From assembly GCA_037013685.1 (NCBI GenBank), contig CM072888.1, positions 4,135,034 to 4,199,033 of the forward strand: 64,000 nt of DNA, given 5' to 3'. This DNA comes from Acridotheres tristis. Taxonomy: Eukaryota > Chordata > Aves > Passeriformes > Sturnidae. The notes beneath the pieces were generated by a model that was not told where the DNA came from, did no database searches, and saw nothing but the letters and a program-made list of their open reading frames with translations. Made by a program: the position numbers and the translations under genes. The first letter of the stretch is position 1; the number at the start of each line of letters is the position of its first letter. Shown one piece after another: positions 1 through 11,085 of the stretch.

Positions 1-3000
1 TCTGAGTATTAAATGATTTTCCAAGAAGAAAATGACAGCCTCAGAAATAAATACTCCCTTTTATGGATTTATGGAGCCAGTGCACATACAGTGGCAGGAA
101 ACTTTGCCAGGTTGCTGTAAGCATTCACGAAATGGTCTCTAACATTTGACTGGAAAGCACTGCAATATTCAGTGGGATGGACTGAAAGGCAGCCAACATG
201 GCAAACATCTTGGGTGTTTCTACACCAATAATTACCTTTTATCAAACTTTAACTAGTGATGTCAAAATATTTTTAGCTTGTAGTCATGAAATGGGCAACA
301 AACACAAGTTTGCTATTTCACACTAACGTGCTTGGTCTCAAGAGGTAAAGGACTCATCTGTTTCCAAATCAAAACACAACAACACAACAAAAAAACCCCC
401 AAAAGACTCCCACAACCTTTTCATCCCTGTCCATGCCGTTGAAACCTGTCAGCCTGCACACAAATTATGGTTTTTCAGGACTTCTTATCTCTGATATTTC
501 TCATGACATAATGCCTCCAGGGTAGACCTGAAAGGTAAAACACAGTTTTAAGCATGAATAACAAAACTGAGCCTTCCATCAACATAGATTTGTTGACAGG
601 AGGAAAAAGGCTTGGAGACACAGATAATATTTTGGCTAAAAACAAGCTCAGATTGCTGCGACACAGACAGCAAGGGGACTGAAGTCTTTTGGCTTCATAA
701 AAATGAAAAAGAAATAAGAACTAGATTTTTAGCTTTGCATTCAAACTCTGACTTCAGAACCAATTAAAAAAAATATGATTAAAATTATTTTGTGAGGACA
801 AACAAACCTGAAGTCAAGCACAACCCTGTCAGCTGATACTGATTAAAAAGGGCTGTACAACTCTCTGATAGCCCAGTCTTAGTGACATTCATGATGTCAG
901 CAGGTACTTTTGTGAATGTGGCTTTTCAACCTGAGCATTAAGAAAACCAATAAATTAAATAAACTTAGCCTGCCTTAGTGATCCTACAGCACCTTCTTTT
1001 TCTTTTTATTAAAGCAGTCAGAAAGGCAAAAAAAAAAAAAAAATCAAATCCTCTACCATTTCACTAGTGAGCTATAATATATTAAATCACAGATATGAGT
1101 CAACAACATCATGCTGCTGGGAAAAATGGGAAAGCATTGTGGGAGAATAAACAAGTGCCATGTGTAGAACACATGGAGCAATGCTCGTGCTCAGCTCAGT
1201 GGGGGGAAGTGGCTCAGCTGTGGGCACCACCATAACGGGAGGATGTGGGCACAGCACAAAAAAACCTGCAAAACAGGGACAAGGACAATGAGGGGCTTAT
1301 TAGAGAAGGCTCAGGGCTGCTTGTTCTGAGGAGTGGAACCCTAACCCAAATCCCCTTTGTGGCAGTCCTGGGACACGTGAGGAGCAGCTGGGAGGAAGGA
1401 AGGGTTTCCTTCACACCCCCAGCCCCTGGACAGCATGAAACTCTCTGAAGAGCAGCAGTGTCAGAGACAACACTGAGACAAGCACCCTGGGATTATAAAT
1501 TTGTTCAATACAATTTGGCTTATTTCTGAGAAGTTCATCATGATCTCGCTGTGTGAGCTTGCTCTAAGTTTTCTTATCCCACTGCCAAAGTGCTCAGCTC
1601 GTCCTCCTGGTGTCCACCTGGGCTTTCCTTCCAAGCTGCTCCACTTTGCTCTTCCTCTTTCCTGTTCACTCATCAGTGGTTTGTCTGTCTTTCTCCTGAG
1701 CCTTCCCTCCTAGATGCTGCAAAACGTGCTGGGTTCCCTTTGCTGACTCACAAACGCTTCCCTTGGAGCAGATAAAGGAACAAGACTAACTCAGCAGTTT
1801 CCATAGCCTGACCAGATTGCACATTAAACAAACAATTCAGTTAGAATAAGTGTTATTAACTGAAAGTGTTTGAAAGGACAGCAGTGCTATTCTTAAATAA
1901 TTATTTCTTTCATCTTTTAAATAACAACTTTGCATTTCAATGTTACTGTACAAAGTTAAAATGCTTCCAAGCACCACTATTCATTTAAGGCAGCAGCATT
2001 TCCATTTGAAATTATAGGCAAACAGAGAGAGTGGGTATGGAGAGAAAAAGAAAAGCCTTTTTCAGAATTATGTGCTGATAAATCCAAAAATAGAAACGTT
2101 TTCCAAACAAATTTTCTACGTGCAAGTATCCCAGTTTCCCAGCAACTCTGTCAGTGACTTAATGTTCACTTTGTGGGAAAGCAGCTCTGGACAAGAAGCT
2201 AAGAGCTTTTTGGAGTCTATTCATAACCCTGCATTTGCATCTGATAAATTGCTTCATTGTTATAAGAACCCCCCTTTAACGTGATGATTGATTTTTCTTG
2301 TTTTACACAAAAAACATTTGGTTTAAAATGCTAATCTTTCAGCATTTTCTCTTATCATTACATCAGAAGTTCTGTCAAAATGTTTCAAAACTTCCAGAAA
2401 GTTGTTTAGGTGTTTTCCTCAACTAAAAACCATTTTATATGAGCTAAGTTTCTCTGCATTTTATATAAAACTGGCACTAATTTTTATAGCATGGTTTTAA
2501 TAAGTTGAAAACAAAATGCTTAATTATCTAGATTATTATTTAAAACTAAAAGAAAATGAGTTGCAACACTGTTGTAGCCATAACAAGAAATACCAAATGT
2601 TGTCTGGTGTTTTCAATTAATATTCCAGATATTTGTCAATTCCCCAACTACATTCACAATTTCTTGAAAGAATGGCACAGGACTCAAGTTCTTTCTAATT
2701 TATGCAGTCGTAATTTTTTTTTTTTTACATAATGGACTTATTCATACCAACATGAGCAGGACCACACTCTGAGCAAGCTGCATCTTAAAAGTATTTCAAC
2801 CCAGCTAATGCCAAGGTAGAATTTCTTTTAGAATTTTTGAACAGAAATGAATTCAGGCAATTCCTCTGCCACAGCTTCAGCAGCAGCAAAAAGCTCCCCC
2901 AGCACACTCTGAGCTACCCAGGCAAGCAAGGTGAGCAATGAAGTGCAGATCAGGTTTGTGCCAGCATCCAACAGAGTTTTTATCGTGGCACTCCTCGTGA

Positions 3001-6000
3001 TGGGCACGACAGAGCCCAGCCCCAGGGTATTCAAGAGAGTGGCCTCTTGTCCCCTCCTGTGCAGACCCATCCAAGCAGCACCTTGGGAACTGGGTACACA
3101 GCAAGGAACCTCCACCTGCAGCCCACACATGCTTCAAATCCTCTGCATTCATTTCTCCTTCAAATTCAGCTTTTCCCTAAGTAGTCTGTAAAATTTTTCT
3201 CCACTTAACCTCAAATTGCCTTTCTCCCCTGCTCATAACTTGAGCTGAAATGAAAAAATATAAGGTTGGCTTGTCTTGGAGCGTGGAGAAGTAAAACCAG
3301 CTTCAAAACAACTGCAAAACAGCAGAAGTAGGTTTCAGTGGGACTTCTAATGTGCTGTGAATTACACTGGTGCTTAATTAAATTACATTCCTGAGCCTGG
3401 GCCTAAATTAATGTGAGACACACTCCTCGGTGTTTATTTGGCTTGGATAATTAAAGTTAGTGACAAAATGAGGCTTTAGAGCTAATGTAAATGAAAGTTT
3501 CAGTAATTAAGTATTTCTTCACTCCAGCACCTGTTCGGTGAACACAGTGAACATAGGAATAGGTGAACAAAATTCTTCTGCTGCAATCCTCTGCTACAGA
3601 AACCAAACGGGACAATTCTTAAGAACCAATCCTACCTCATCCTCATCCATTTCTAAACTCTTTCCTTTCAAGCCATTATATGACCTTTTGTGTCTTTTTT
3701 GTACCCCCTGTTTCCCTTGGAAGCCAGCAAGTGGGAGCATGAGCTATTTACTTATTTACTTTCAGCCTGGAAAAATGGGGGAGACTATGAAAAGGCTGGT
3801 GTCTTCTTGAGAAGGGGATGAAATTTCACACTGGTTCTTACTGAAACCACTTCACATATCCCAGGCCTTTCCTCTCACTACTCCATCTCTCCCCCACCAA
3901 CATAATTTCCCCATTTATGCTTTAAATCTGGTATAATAACTCCAACTCCCTAAAGACCCTGAACCCATTTCCACTCTGTAACACGAGGGCAACTCCACCC
4001 GGGGCTGTGAAATGGCATTAGGGTAGTGGAGAATATGCTTTGCTGTATTAACATGAATTAAACTGGAATTGAAAATAAAGACCCCTGAACAGAGTCTCTT
4101 TTTGCAGCACTAATAAAATCTGCATTCTTGGCAGCAGCACCCAAAATCTGGCTGGTGCACTGAAAACAGAAACCCTTCCTCTGGCTGGTGTCGCCCCTTT
4201 CCTTCCCAGGGCTGCCAAGAACCACAGGTCGCTGCTGGAGGGGAACACCCATCAAGGTCTCTCTTAGTTTGGGGTCCCACCAGAATGAAAATTAGCTCAG
4301 GGATAGCAATTCATCTGCCAGTATCCTCAGCTGATGGAAAAAATGGATTTGAACAAGAAATGAGTGAATGTGGGGAAAAAAATCCTTCTAAAGTTTTGAC
4401 ATTTTCAAAGGTTTTGATGTGGAATTCAAGGCTCCAATAAACCTTTCTGCAAGTTTAAATGAAACTGAAAATGTGATAAGCTAAACTCTGTGCTTTGCTG
4501 GAATCATCAAAATCTATGGACCACACTCATTTTTATTGAAGGGGACTGAGTCAGTGCAGTAGCTTTCCTACACCAAGTTCTTATTGATGTTTCTTGGTTG
4601 TCACCTCTATTTATCATCCCCTGTAATGTACATGTACATGTAATTCTGAAATCCATCTTTTTGCAATGGCTTGTCATCTGTTATTTCTAGTGAGACACCC
4701 ATGAGGATTCCCATAATGACCAGCTACATCCAGCAGCTCTTTGTCTCCCACAGGACACAAAGAGGAACGATAAACCATTTCAAAGGGAGTCTTGAAACTC
4801 TGCAACAGCAAGTCCTGAGAGGGGGAAGAAGTACCTGATGATTTGAAGGGCTTCTCTTAAGTTTCCTACAACATGGCATCAGCCTTCAGATGATCTGCTG
4901 GGAGCTCATCAGGCCCCTATTACTCACAGAACTACAACTCTAATGGTCTTCCTACAGCCAGCACAGGCAATGCCAGTAAATAAACTGTGAAAGCCAAAGC
5001 AGTATTCCTTCAAGATCTAGGAGGAGAAATATTGCCACGGAGGGATTGTTGTCTACTGTACCTTACTGTTACAAAAGTTTCATTGGAAAAAACACAGATG
5101 TTCAAGAGGAAGTTAAAAACAAAAAAGGACACTCCAGGGCTGTTTCAGCTGGATTGCTGTTTCTGGTATTCTGCTGTCAAGTCTCCTGTCACTATCTGGA
5201 AACTTTTTAGAGTGATCTAACACCTTCTGCTAAACTTGAACTCTCTTCAGCCTGCAAACAACTCTGTATGGCCAGACCTGCCTTGTTTCTTCCTGTCCCA
5301 AGGAAAATTCACTGAATTCCTGGCCTTTCAATCTCATGGATATCCCAAATCCAAAGCCCTACCATGTCTTTATCCCTTAGCATCTCAAACTACTGGATCC
5401 ACTCAGGAATAAACCCACTCAGCTGAGCAGTCCATATTCAACTCCTTTATTCAGGGAATATAACCAGGTTAGCCATCAGTCAGTCACCTTTCTAAATGAC
5501 AAATACCCTGTTACAGACAGGAAAAATACATGATCTCTTACATCAGAGGAGCTGAAGCCCAGCCCTCTCCATCTCCCTCTTTAGGACGTCACCCTATGAA
5601 GTGACACAGAACGCTTCAGAACAACCAGAACAGCCTCCTGTCACACCAATGCTTTTGTTGCAAATAATGTCAGAGATTCCTGTGAACAAAACATTGCAAA
5701 GGACCACCCATGGGTGTGATCAACTACTTCTTCTTTTTGACCAAGTGCTTTATCAGTGTCTGTCCAGATCCCTCCCAAGTGCTCCAGCTGGTGCCATTCT
5801 CAACTGCACGCTGAGAAATGAGTGCAGGAAATGGACTTAGCTGAGGCCACAAAACATTTATCTTAATACTAGTCTGGTGGATTACCATGTTTATTTAAAG
5901 TGGCATAACAGTCTGCAGTTGAAAAAAAAAATATATAAAACCAACTGTAGGGATTTCCCAGCGCTTTTATTTCTCAGTGCTTTTCCCCAGTGCTTTTGAT

Positions 6001-6062
6001 TTCTCATCAGCAAATAAAATGTGAAACACTGTTCCATGTTGTACTTTCTTCAAAGTGCCAAA
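1..6062. other. Intergenic, mostly featureless
   Basis: AT-rich sequence without recognised exons. It holds A-runs near 1030, a T12 run near 2710, a GC-richer patch at 2828-3190 open in three overlapping frames, the homeodomain cluster at 3370-3520, and a (TACATG)-type 14-bp palindrome at 4629-4642. I could not assign the GC-richer patch to any gene or repeat. Confidence 0.6.
3370..3520. promoter_or_regulatory. Candidate non-coding element with repeated homeodomain cores
   Basis: Five TAAT-type homeodomain cores lie within 150 bp (TTAATTAAATTA, TAAATTAATG, ATAATTAAAG, GCTAATGTAAATG, GTAATTAAG), with a TGTTTATTTG forkhead-like site at about 3430-3440. The density exceeds the surrounding AT-rich sequence by eye. 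No coding signal is present. Confidence 0.3.
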
Positions 6063-6215
6063 ATGTGTGCAGTGTACTGGAGGGTTAACTCATATCACCG
6101 ACTTCCCTTGGAAAATGAGTAGGCTGACCAATAATCCTTACTCTTTGGAGGCTTTTGGAGCTTATAAATGGCATTATTTTCAAATGTCTGTTTAGCTCAT
6201 GCAGCTGTTGAGATA
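6063..6215 (+). repeat. Diverged duplicated element, copy A
   Basis: This copy aligns with 7043-7200 in the same orientation. Shared blocks in order are a TGCAG...TGGAGGG start, TTAACTCA, TTCCCTTGGAAAAT, CTG.C.AATAA.CCTTAC, GAGGCTTTT and a CAGCTGTT end. Small gaps and many substitutions separate them, so the duplication is old. It could be two insertions of an unnamed ancient repeat (possibly an LTR remnant, given the AATAAA-like core) or a local duplication. Confidence 0.7.
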
Positions 6216-7042
6216 ATTTAATATTTGCTACCCACTTCAGACATGAGAGTTATTCTCATACTTCTATCAGGAAATAGCTGGTCTGATCAATATACAAGTT
6301 TTTGTCCCACACATACTGGAAAAAACATGTTCTTGTCCAAGAAAATATGCTGCTTGAGGTGAGGATCAGAGAATTGATCCAGTAATCATTACCTGAACCC
6401 AAGAACACTAAACCTGACTATTTGCTATGAGATGCTGAGTTTTACAAATTAACATGGGTCACAATCTGCCAAAGCTTTAATAAACTCCATTTATATGCAT
6501 TATAAATTTCTTTCAGAGTCTTGTGGAAAAAATTACTTTTCCTGCAAAAAAAGAACCAAAAACCTCTAAAATAGAAACTTTTAGTGAATCATACCTGCCA
6601 GCTGCATGAAAGTTCACCAAGGATATTACTCTAACCACAGAAATCACACTTTGGAAGATCAATATCCTAACAAAACTCACATCAGATAAATAAATCAATC
6701 CACCTAAAAGTTGTGGATTTTGCTTTGAAATCCATTCCCCTGATGTGCCACGTTCATTTCTCTGAATGAGCTTCAGTGTGTAAACAGCTTTTTTGCAAGT
6801 CAGAGAAAAATGGCACAGTCAGAGAAAAACATTCCCCAAAGGCTCCCTTGTTGTGTGCAGCATTAATAATGACTTATCTCTACTGGTGGCATTTCAACAT
6901 GACACACCCCAGTGTCACTCTTTGGTTTGCTGGGGATTTTTGCTTTGTTTTTGTAGCCACATAACCTCTCTGTATCACTGCTATATTGGTCAATGATATG
7001 CAGAAAAAAAAGGAAAAATCATCTTTTTCTCCAGTGCTACAG

Positions 7043-7200
7043 CACATGCAGCATAGTGGAGGGATAATTAACTCACAACTCCCCCTATTTCCCTTGGAAA
7101 ATTATTATGCTGCCTAATAAACCTTACAGTTATGAGGCTTTTATGAACTTACAAACCCTGCAGTAATTTCAAGTGCATGTGTGGTTTGTTCAGCTGTTTG
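7043..7200 (+). repeat. Diverged duplicated element, copy B
   Basis: This is the partner of the copy at 6063-6215, about 980 bp downstream and in direct orientation. It keeps the block TGCCTAATAAACCTTACA, and a weaker resemblance appears at 29940-29965 (GCCTAATAAACCTACACTG). A MIR-like fragment begins about 200 bp further on. I do not recognise the family. Confidence 0.7.
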
Positions 7201-7397
7201 AACACTTCTCACCTCAGTCACCCTTTCTCCCTGTGAACTCACACCCCAGAAACGCTTTGCATCAATGAGAAAGAACTGAGTGATTGAAAGTGTATGAGAT
7301 TCCTGCACATTCACTCCTTCCATGACTAATTAGAGAGTTTGGGGATTATTTTCCTTTTCTAAGTGGAGCTAAGCTGCCAGAGGCTGAGAACTGAGGA

Positions 7398-7520
7398 GTT
7401 TGGTGCTTAAGACACTCTGGATTTATTATCTGATCTTCAGGTGAACCACTTAAACCTCTAGTGGTTTAATTTTACCAACTGTAAAACACAAGTAACAATC
7501 ATCACCTACCTTTAGATGCC
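7398..7520 (+). repeat. MIR/CORE-SINE fragment, plus orientation
   Basis: The order of blocks matches the MIR SINE: a TGGTGCTTAAGAC-type remnant of the tRNA-derived head, then CAGGTGAACCACTTAAACCTCT (compare the MIR signature of CAAGTCACTTAACCTCT), TTTTACCAACTGTAAAACA (compare CATCTGTAAAATG), and AACAATCATCACCTACCTT (compare ATAATAGTACCTACCTC). Divergence is high, as expected of an ancient amniote SINE. There is no intact promoter or tail, so it is inactive. Confidence 0.65.
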
Positions 7521-8152
7521 TTCAGACATTCCAGGGAAAACATCTCAAGGCCATGGGGATGTGCCAAACTTGTACTGTGGGATCAACTTCTTCCTCCAAC
7601 TTTCCAAGGAAGTTCTTGCCATTAGGAAAGCAGAGAATGCAGAACATGCTGATAACCCTACCTTATTTCTTCCCATTCAAAAGGCTTAAAAGATGAATAA
7701 ACTACATACAGTATTTTCCAAAACACTGAAAATAAACAATGCACCAATTTTAGTAAAGAACAGTAAAAAATAACTAAGTTTGAATAAATGTTTCTAAATA
7801 AAGAACGAACTGTTCCATACACAGCTTGTGCCAATGTATCCCTCTCCACCTGAAAATATCTGAGAAAACTGATGGACATCATGGGTGTCCTCAGAACAAG
7901 TGAAGGGTGCAAGGCATCATCCTGTGATTTTTCTGAACAGCATTTCCCTCTTGGGCTGCTGATGGGATCCCCTTGGATACAGAGTCAGTAAATGTCCTGG
8001 AAAATATATTTTCAATTCATGAATGATTTCCTTAACCAGTGTGAATATGACACTTGGCACTTTCAGTACTGTGAATAGCTGAGAAAAGTGCATATACAAC
8101 AAAGCAGGAATCACCAACAGATGGGTATTCCTGAATGTCAGAACACTCACCA

Positions 8153-8178
8153 GTCACCAGTACATGTCACCAGTACAT
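8153..8178 (+). repeat. Tandem 13-bp duplication
   Basis: GTCACCAGTACAT occurs twice head to tail with no mismatch (8153-8165 and 8166-8178), and a partial CACCAG copy lies just before. It is a small, recent slippage duplication. Confidence 0.9.
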
Positions 8179-9100
8179 CTGAGGACTTGAAAACTTCTGT
8201 AATGCCAACTGAACAAGTCCAGCTGCATCACTTAGCTGGTATTTAATGCAAAAAAGCCACACTGTGCTATGTCTCTTCCCTGGCATTTACTCCAGGCAAG
8301 AGATTTTTGTTCTTTATTTTTCAAATCAGAATTTTAAAAAAGAGAAAGCAAACAAAGAAGAACCTTAAACAAAACATCACCTTCTCCAGTAGATACTCAC
8401 CATCATTATTCCTATTTGAACTGGGACATGTGCTTTGCTTTGGCAAAACATTTTAAGAGATTCTAAGTCATTGCAGACACCAAGCATGGGAAGGAAATGA
8501 AACTCTGTTCAGCTTTGCACATCTATATTCCAGTGCATACAAAAATCACAGAACACTCCTCAATGGATTTTCAGAATACTTGGCAACAATGCATTCAATA
8601 TAATCGTGGCTGCACGTTGGCTCTTTTTTCCTATACTCAGAGGTGGAAGATTATGAAGTGGTGTCTTTCATCTTCTGAAGTTTGTAGACTTTTTTCCTTT
8701 AAGTACACACATTACATGGTTTGCAGAGGGTAAAGACAACAAACTGTGCCCAGCAGCTGGAACCCAGAAGAGAGGAACCAGCTCCTGTTGGGGCTGAGTC
8801 TCCAGCTCCAGATGAGTCACCAAGAACGCTGAGCCCTCAGCCAGAGGCACTTTGTTCTCATCCCAGAAAATCCCAGTGCACCCAGGGAAGCTCATGCTCA
8901 CAGAGGCCTCATCTCACTTTTACAGTCGTGTTTTGGGCTCGGCTGAAAGCTGGGAAACTCACAATGACCTGAAGAGCTACGTGCCAGCACTCTGCTCTCA
9001 ATGCTCTCAGCACTCCAGGCTGCTGAGATTTAGAGGCCTGGGACACAACTTTATTTACAGTGCACATCAGATAAGAGCTTGTGTTGATGATCATCCCTAT

Positions 9101-9125
9101 AAAAGCTTTTTATATGCATATAAAA
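9101..9125. repeat. Two adjacent AT palindromes
   Basis: AAAAGCTTTT (9101-9110) overlaps an 18-bp perfect palindrome, TTTTATATGCATATAAAA (9108-9125). CTATAAAAGC upstream resembles a TATA box, but no transcription unit is evident downstream. Confidence 0.8.
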
Positions 9126-10090
9126 TAGATTAACTCCCCACACCGTGGGCTGCCTTGAACATTTCCTGATCTATATTTACATTTCTTTGGCTTGGTGAAG
9201 AGAAAGTCAGCACAGCATAGAAAGGTCCTTATTTATATCCAACAAAACCTTTGTACCTTTGGGAGAAGGGATACTAAAATTCACATACCTACTCAAGGAG
9301 ATCAGTGTTGGATGGCAAATTGGTATTGCTGCTCCCAGGTCTGCTTTTTAACTGATTTTCCATTAGACCAAGAGTTTATCACATCAGCTTAAAACGTTAC
9401 TGTCAGTGAAAATCATCCCCTTCACTAGAAGAAAAAAAAAACCCATCCAAATTAATTAAGGAGACAAAATTTTTGCATCAGACTATTAGAAATTCACACC
9501 ATGAGAAGCAGTTTAATTTACTGCTCTCAAATGTGAGTTAAATTGAAGGATATGACTTGAAGAAAACAAGTTTATGTAGTCTTCATGCTGCACGAGTGTA
9601 GCTGAATTTGCTTTATCTGACACTTACAGAAAGGATGATAGCATTCTCTTCTCCACACAGAAAGATTCATGTTCATAGCAGACCAACTCTGTGTCCTCAC
9701 ACCTCAAGATCTCTAGTCCATGACTGGTTCTCAGTCCTGATCAAGCAGTTAATTTAAGCAAACTTGTCACCTCCAAAAGTAAAGCCATAGCACAGTCCAG
9801 TCCCTTACACACAAAATGTCTCTTTTCCAGCTCCTTGCCTCATCTGAAGTGCAACCTGACCACGAGAAGAAAGCTGAGCTTTCAGAGCCAGGAGGAAGCA
9901 ATTAAAAGATGTATCCAGCACTTGAATACTTCCAGGGAAAAAATGAATGCTCTGTAGCAATCCCTCACCTCTTTAAGAACAAGAATGTAGGGTTTGCCCA
10001 ATAAATAAAAGTTTAATTGCAGGTTTTTTACATGATGTCAGAGTGAGCCCCACACTGATCATCTGCTGGACTGAAATTCAAGACATTTAG

Positions 10091-10759
10091 ATGCTCACCA
10101 CTGACTTGCAAGACACAGGTCAAAGTCATAGCTGGAACAACACCCTGCTATTAGGTTTTTATAAGGGTTATGCAGCAGAACAATGTACAGCATGCATGTT
10201 TTTCAGGGAGGCAGGGAAGTTCTGCAACCCAAAAGCTCCTTCTGACACTAAATGGGATCAGCTTGCAACACTACAGACCTCACAGTCAGCAGGAGCTGCG
10301 TGTGCCCTACAAGACACCTCAAGGCACATTTCAGAGCTTGCTCTGACCATCCTCTCTACCAGCACAACACAAACTCACCAAAGCAGAGCTGCTGTCCCCA
10401 GAACAGCACTCTGGGTGAGCTCAGAGGATGCCAGTGGACGTGCTGCTCCTGCAGTCCTGCCAGAAGGGTGTGCCAAGGACAGACAGAGTGTGGGAAGCAA
10501 TGCCTGCAGCAAAGGGGTTTCCAACTGCACAACACCTTGGCTGTGCTGCAACAGAGTAATTTGGTACTTTCCCACATGGTCAGCCAGCTCTCCTGGCCAG
10601 CAGGACAGAGATGCAGCAGAAACATCTTCTTTTCAAAGGATTACTCCTGGCTCTGGAGAGGTTTGTAATTTTTGGCAGTCTCTGGATGGGCTGTGCAAAG
10701 GGAAAAAGAACTTCTCTGCTCCCTCTCCCACACTGCAGCCATGCAAGGCCCAGCCATAA
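10091..10759 (+). other. Unassigned 222-codon open frame
   Basis: This is an ATG-started frame with no recognisable domain, signal peptide or family motif. The same stretch is also open for 138 codons in another plus frame and 89 on the minus strand. That points to stop-poor, GC-richer composition rather than selection on one frame. No splice or promoter signal supports it. Most likely not a gene. Confidence 0.1.
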
Positions 10760-11007
10760 CGTAGCTCTTAATAAAAAAGCACAGATGTGCCCTGTAGGCA
10801 CTTAAAAGACTAAAAGAAGAAAAAAAAAAAACCAAAATGTTCCTGTGTGTTTCGTAAATCGGTATATAAGCATAACACAACCTACTCTCCTAGATAGAAA
10901 ATGAAATATCTTAAAAAGTATTGAATCCTTGGTGAATTTTCTCAGTGGATAGGCATGAAGCTATTCAGCCCAGATGTTTCCATCATTCTGATGCATTAGG
11001 AGCTGCA

Positions 11008-11085
11008 CGGCACCGTGGCCAAGTGTTAACACAGTGAACTGTAATGTAAAACATGTAAAGATCCCTGGCTTCCACAGTTATTGGA
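11008..11085 (+). pseudogene. tRNA-Ser-like relic (tRNA pseudogene or tRNA-derived SINE head)
   Basis: CACCGTGGCCAAGTGTTAAC resembles the acceptor and A-box region of tRNA-Ser (TGGCCGAGTGGTTAAGGC). CAGTGAACTGTAAT resembles its anticodon-arm region (GATGGACTGCTAATC), and CTGGCTTCCAC is a degraded B box (GGTTCGAATCC). Several conserved bases are lost (one G of the D-loop, the B-box core), so a functional tRNA is excluded. It may be a free tRNA pseudogene or the head of an old SINE; no tail family is recognisable. Confidence 0.45.

Larger units (their letters stand above)
7521..11007. other. Intergenic stretch
   Basis: No exon is recognised. It contains the 13-bp tandem duplication, the AT palindromes at 9101-9125 and the unassigned open frame from 10091. 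The rest is plain AT-rich sequence. Confidence 0.6.

Noticed and set aside
2828..3190. Possible processed pseudogene in a GC-richer patch (frames of 100, 91 and 86 codons)
   Set aside because: The minus-strand translations look protein-like in places, but I recognise no family, and there is no poly(A) tail or target-site duplication.
10252..10668. 138-codon plus-strand frame overlapping the 222-codon frame
   Set aside because: Several frames are open together on both strands, which reflects composition and not coding selection.
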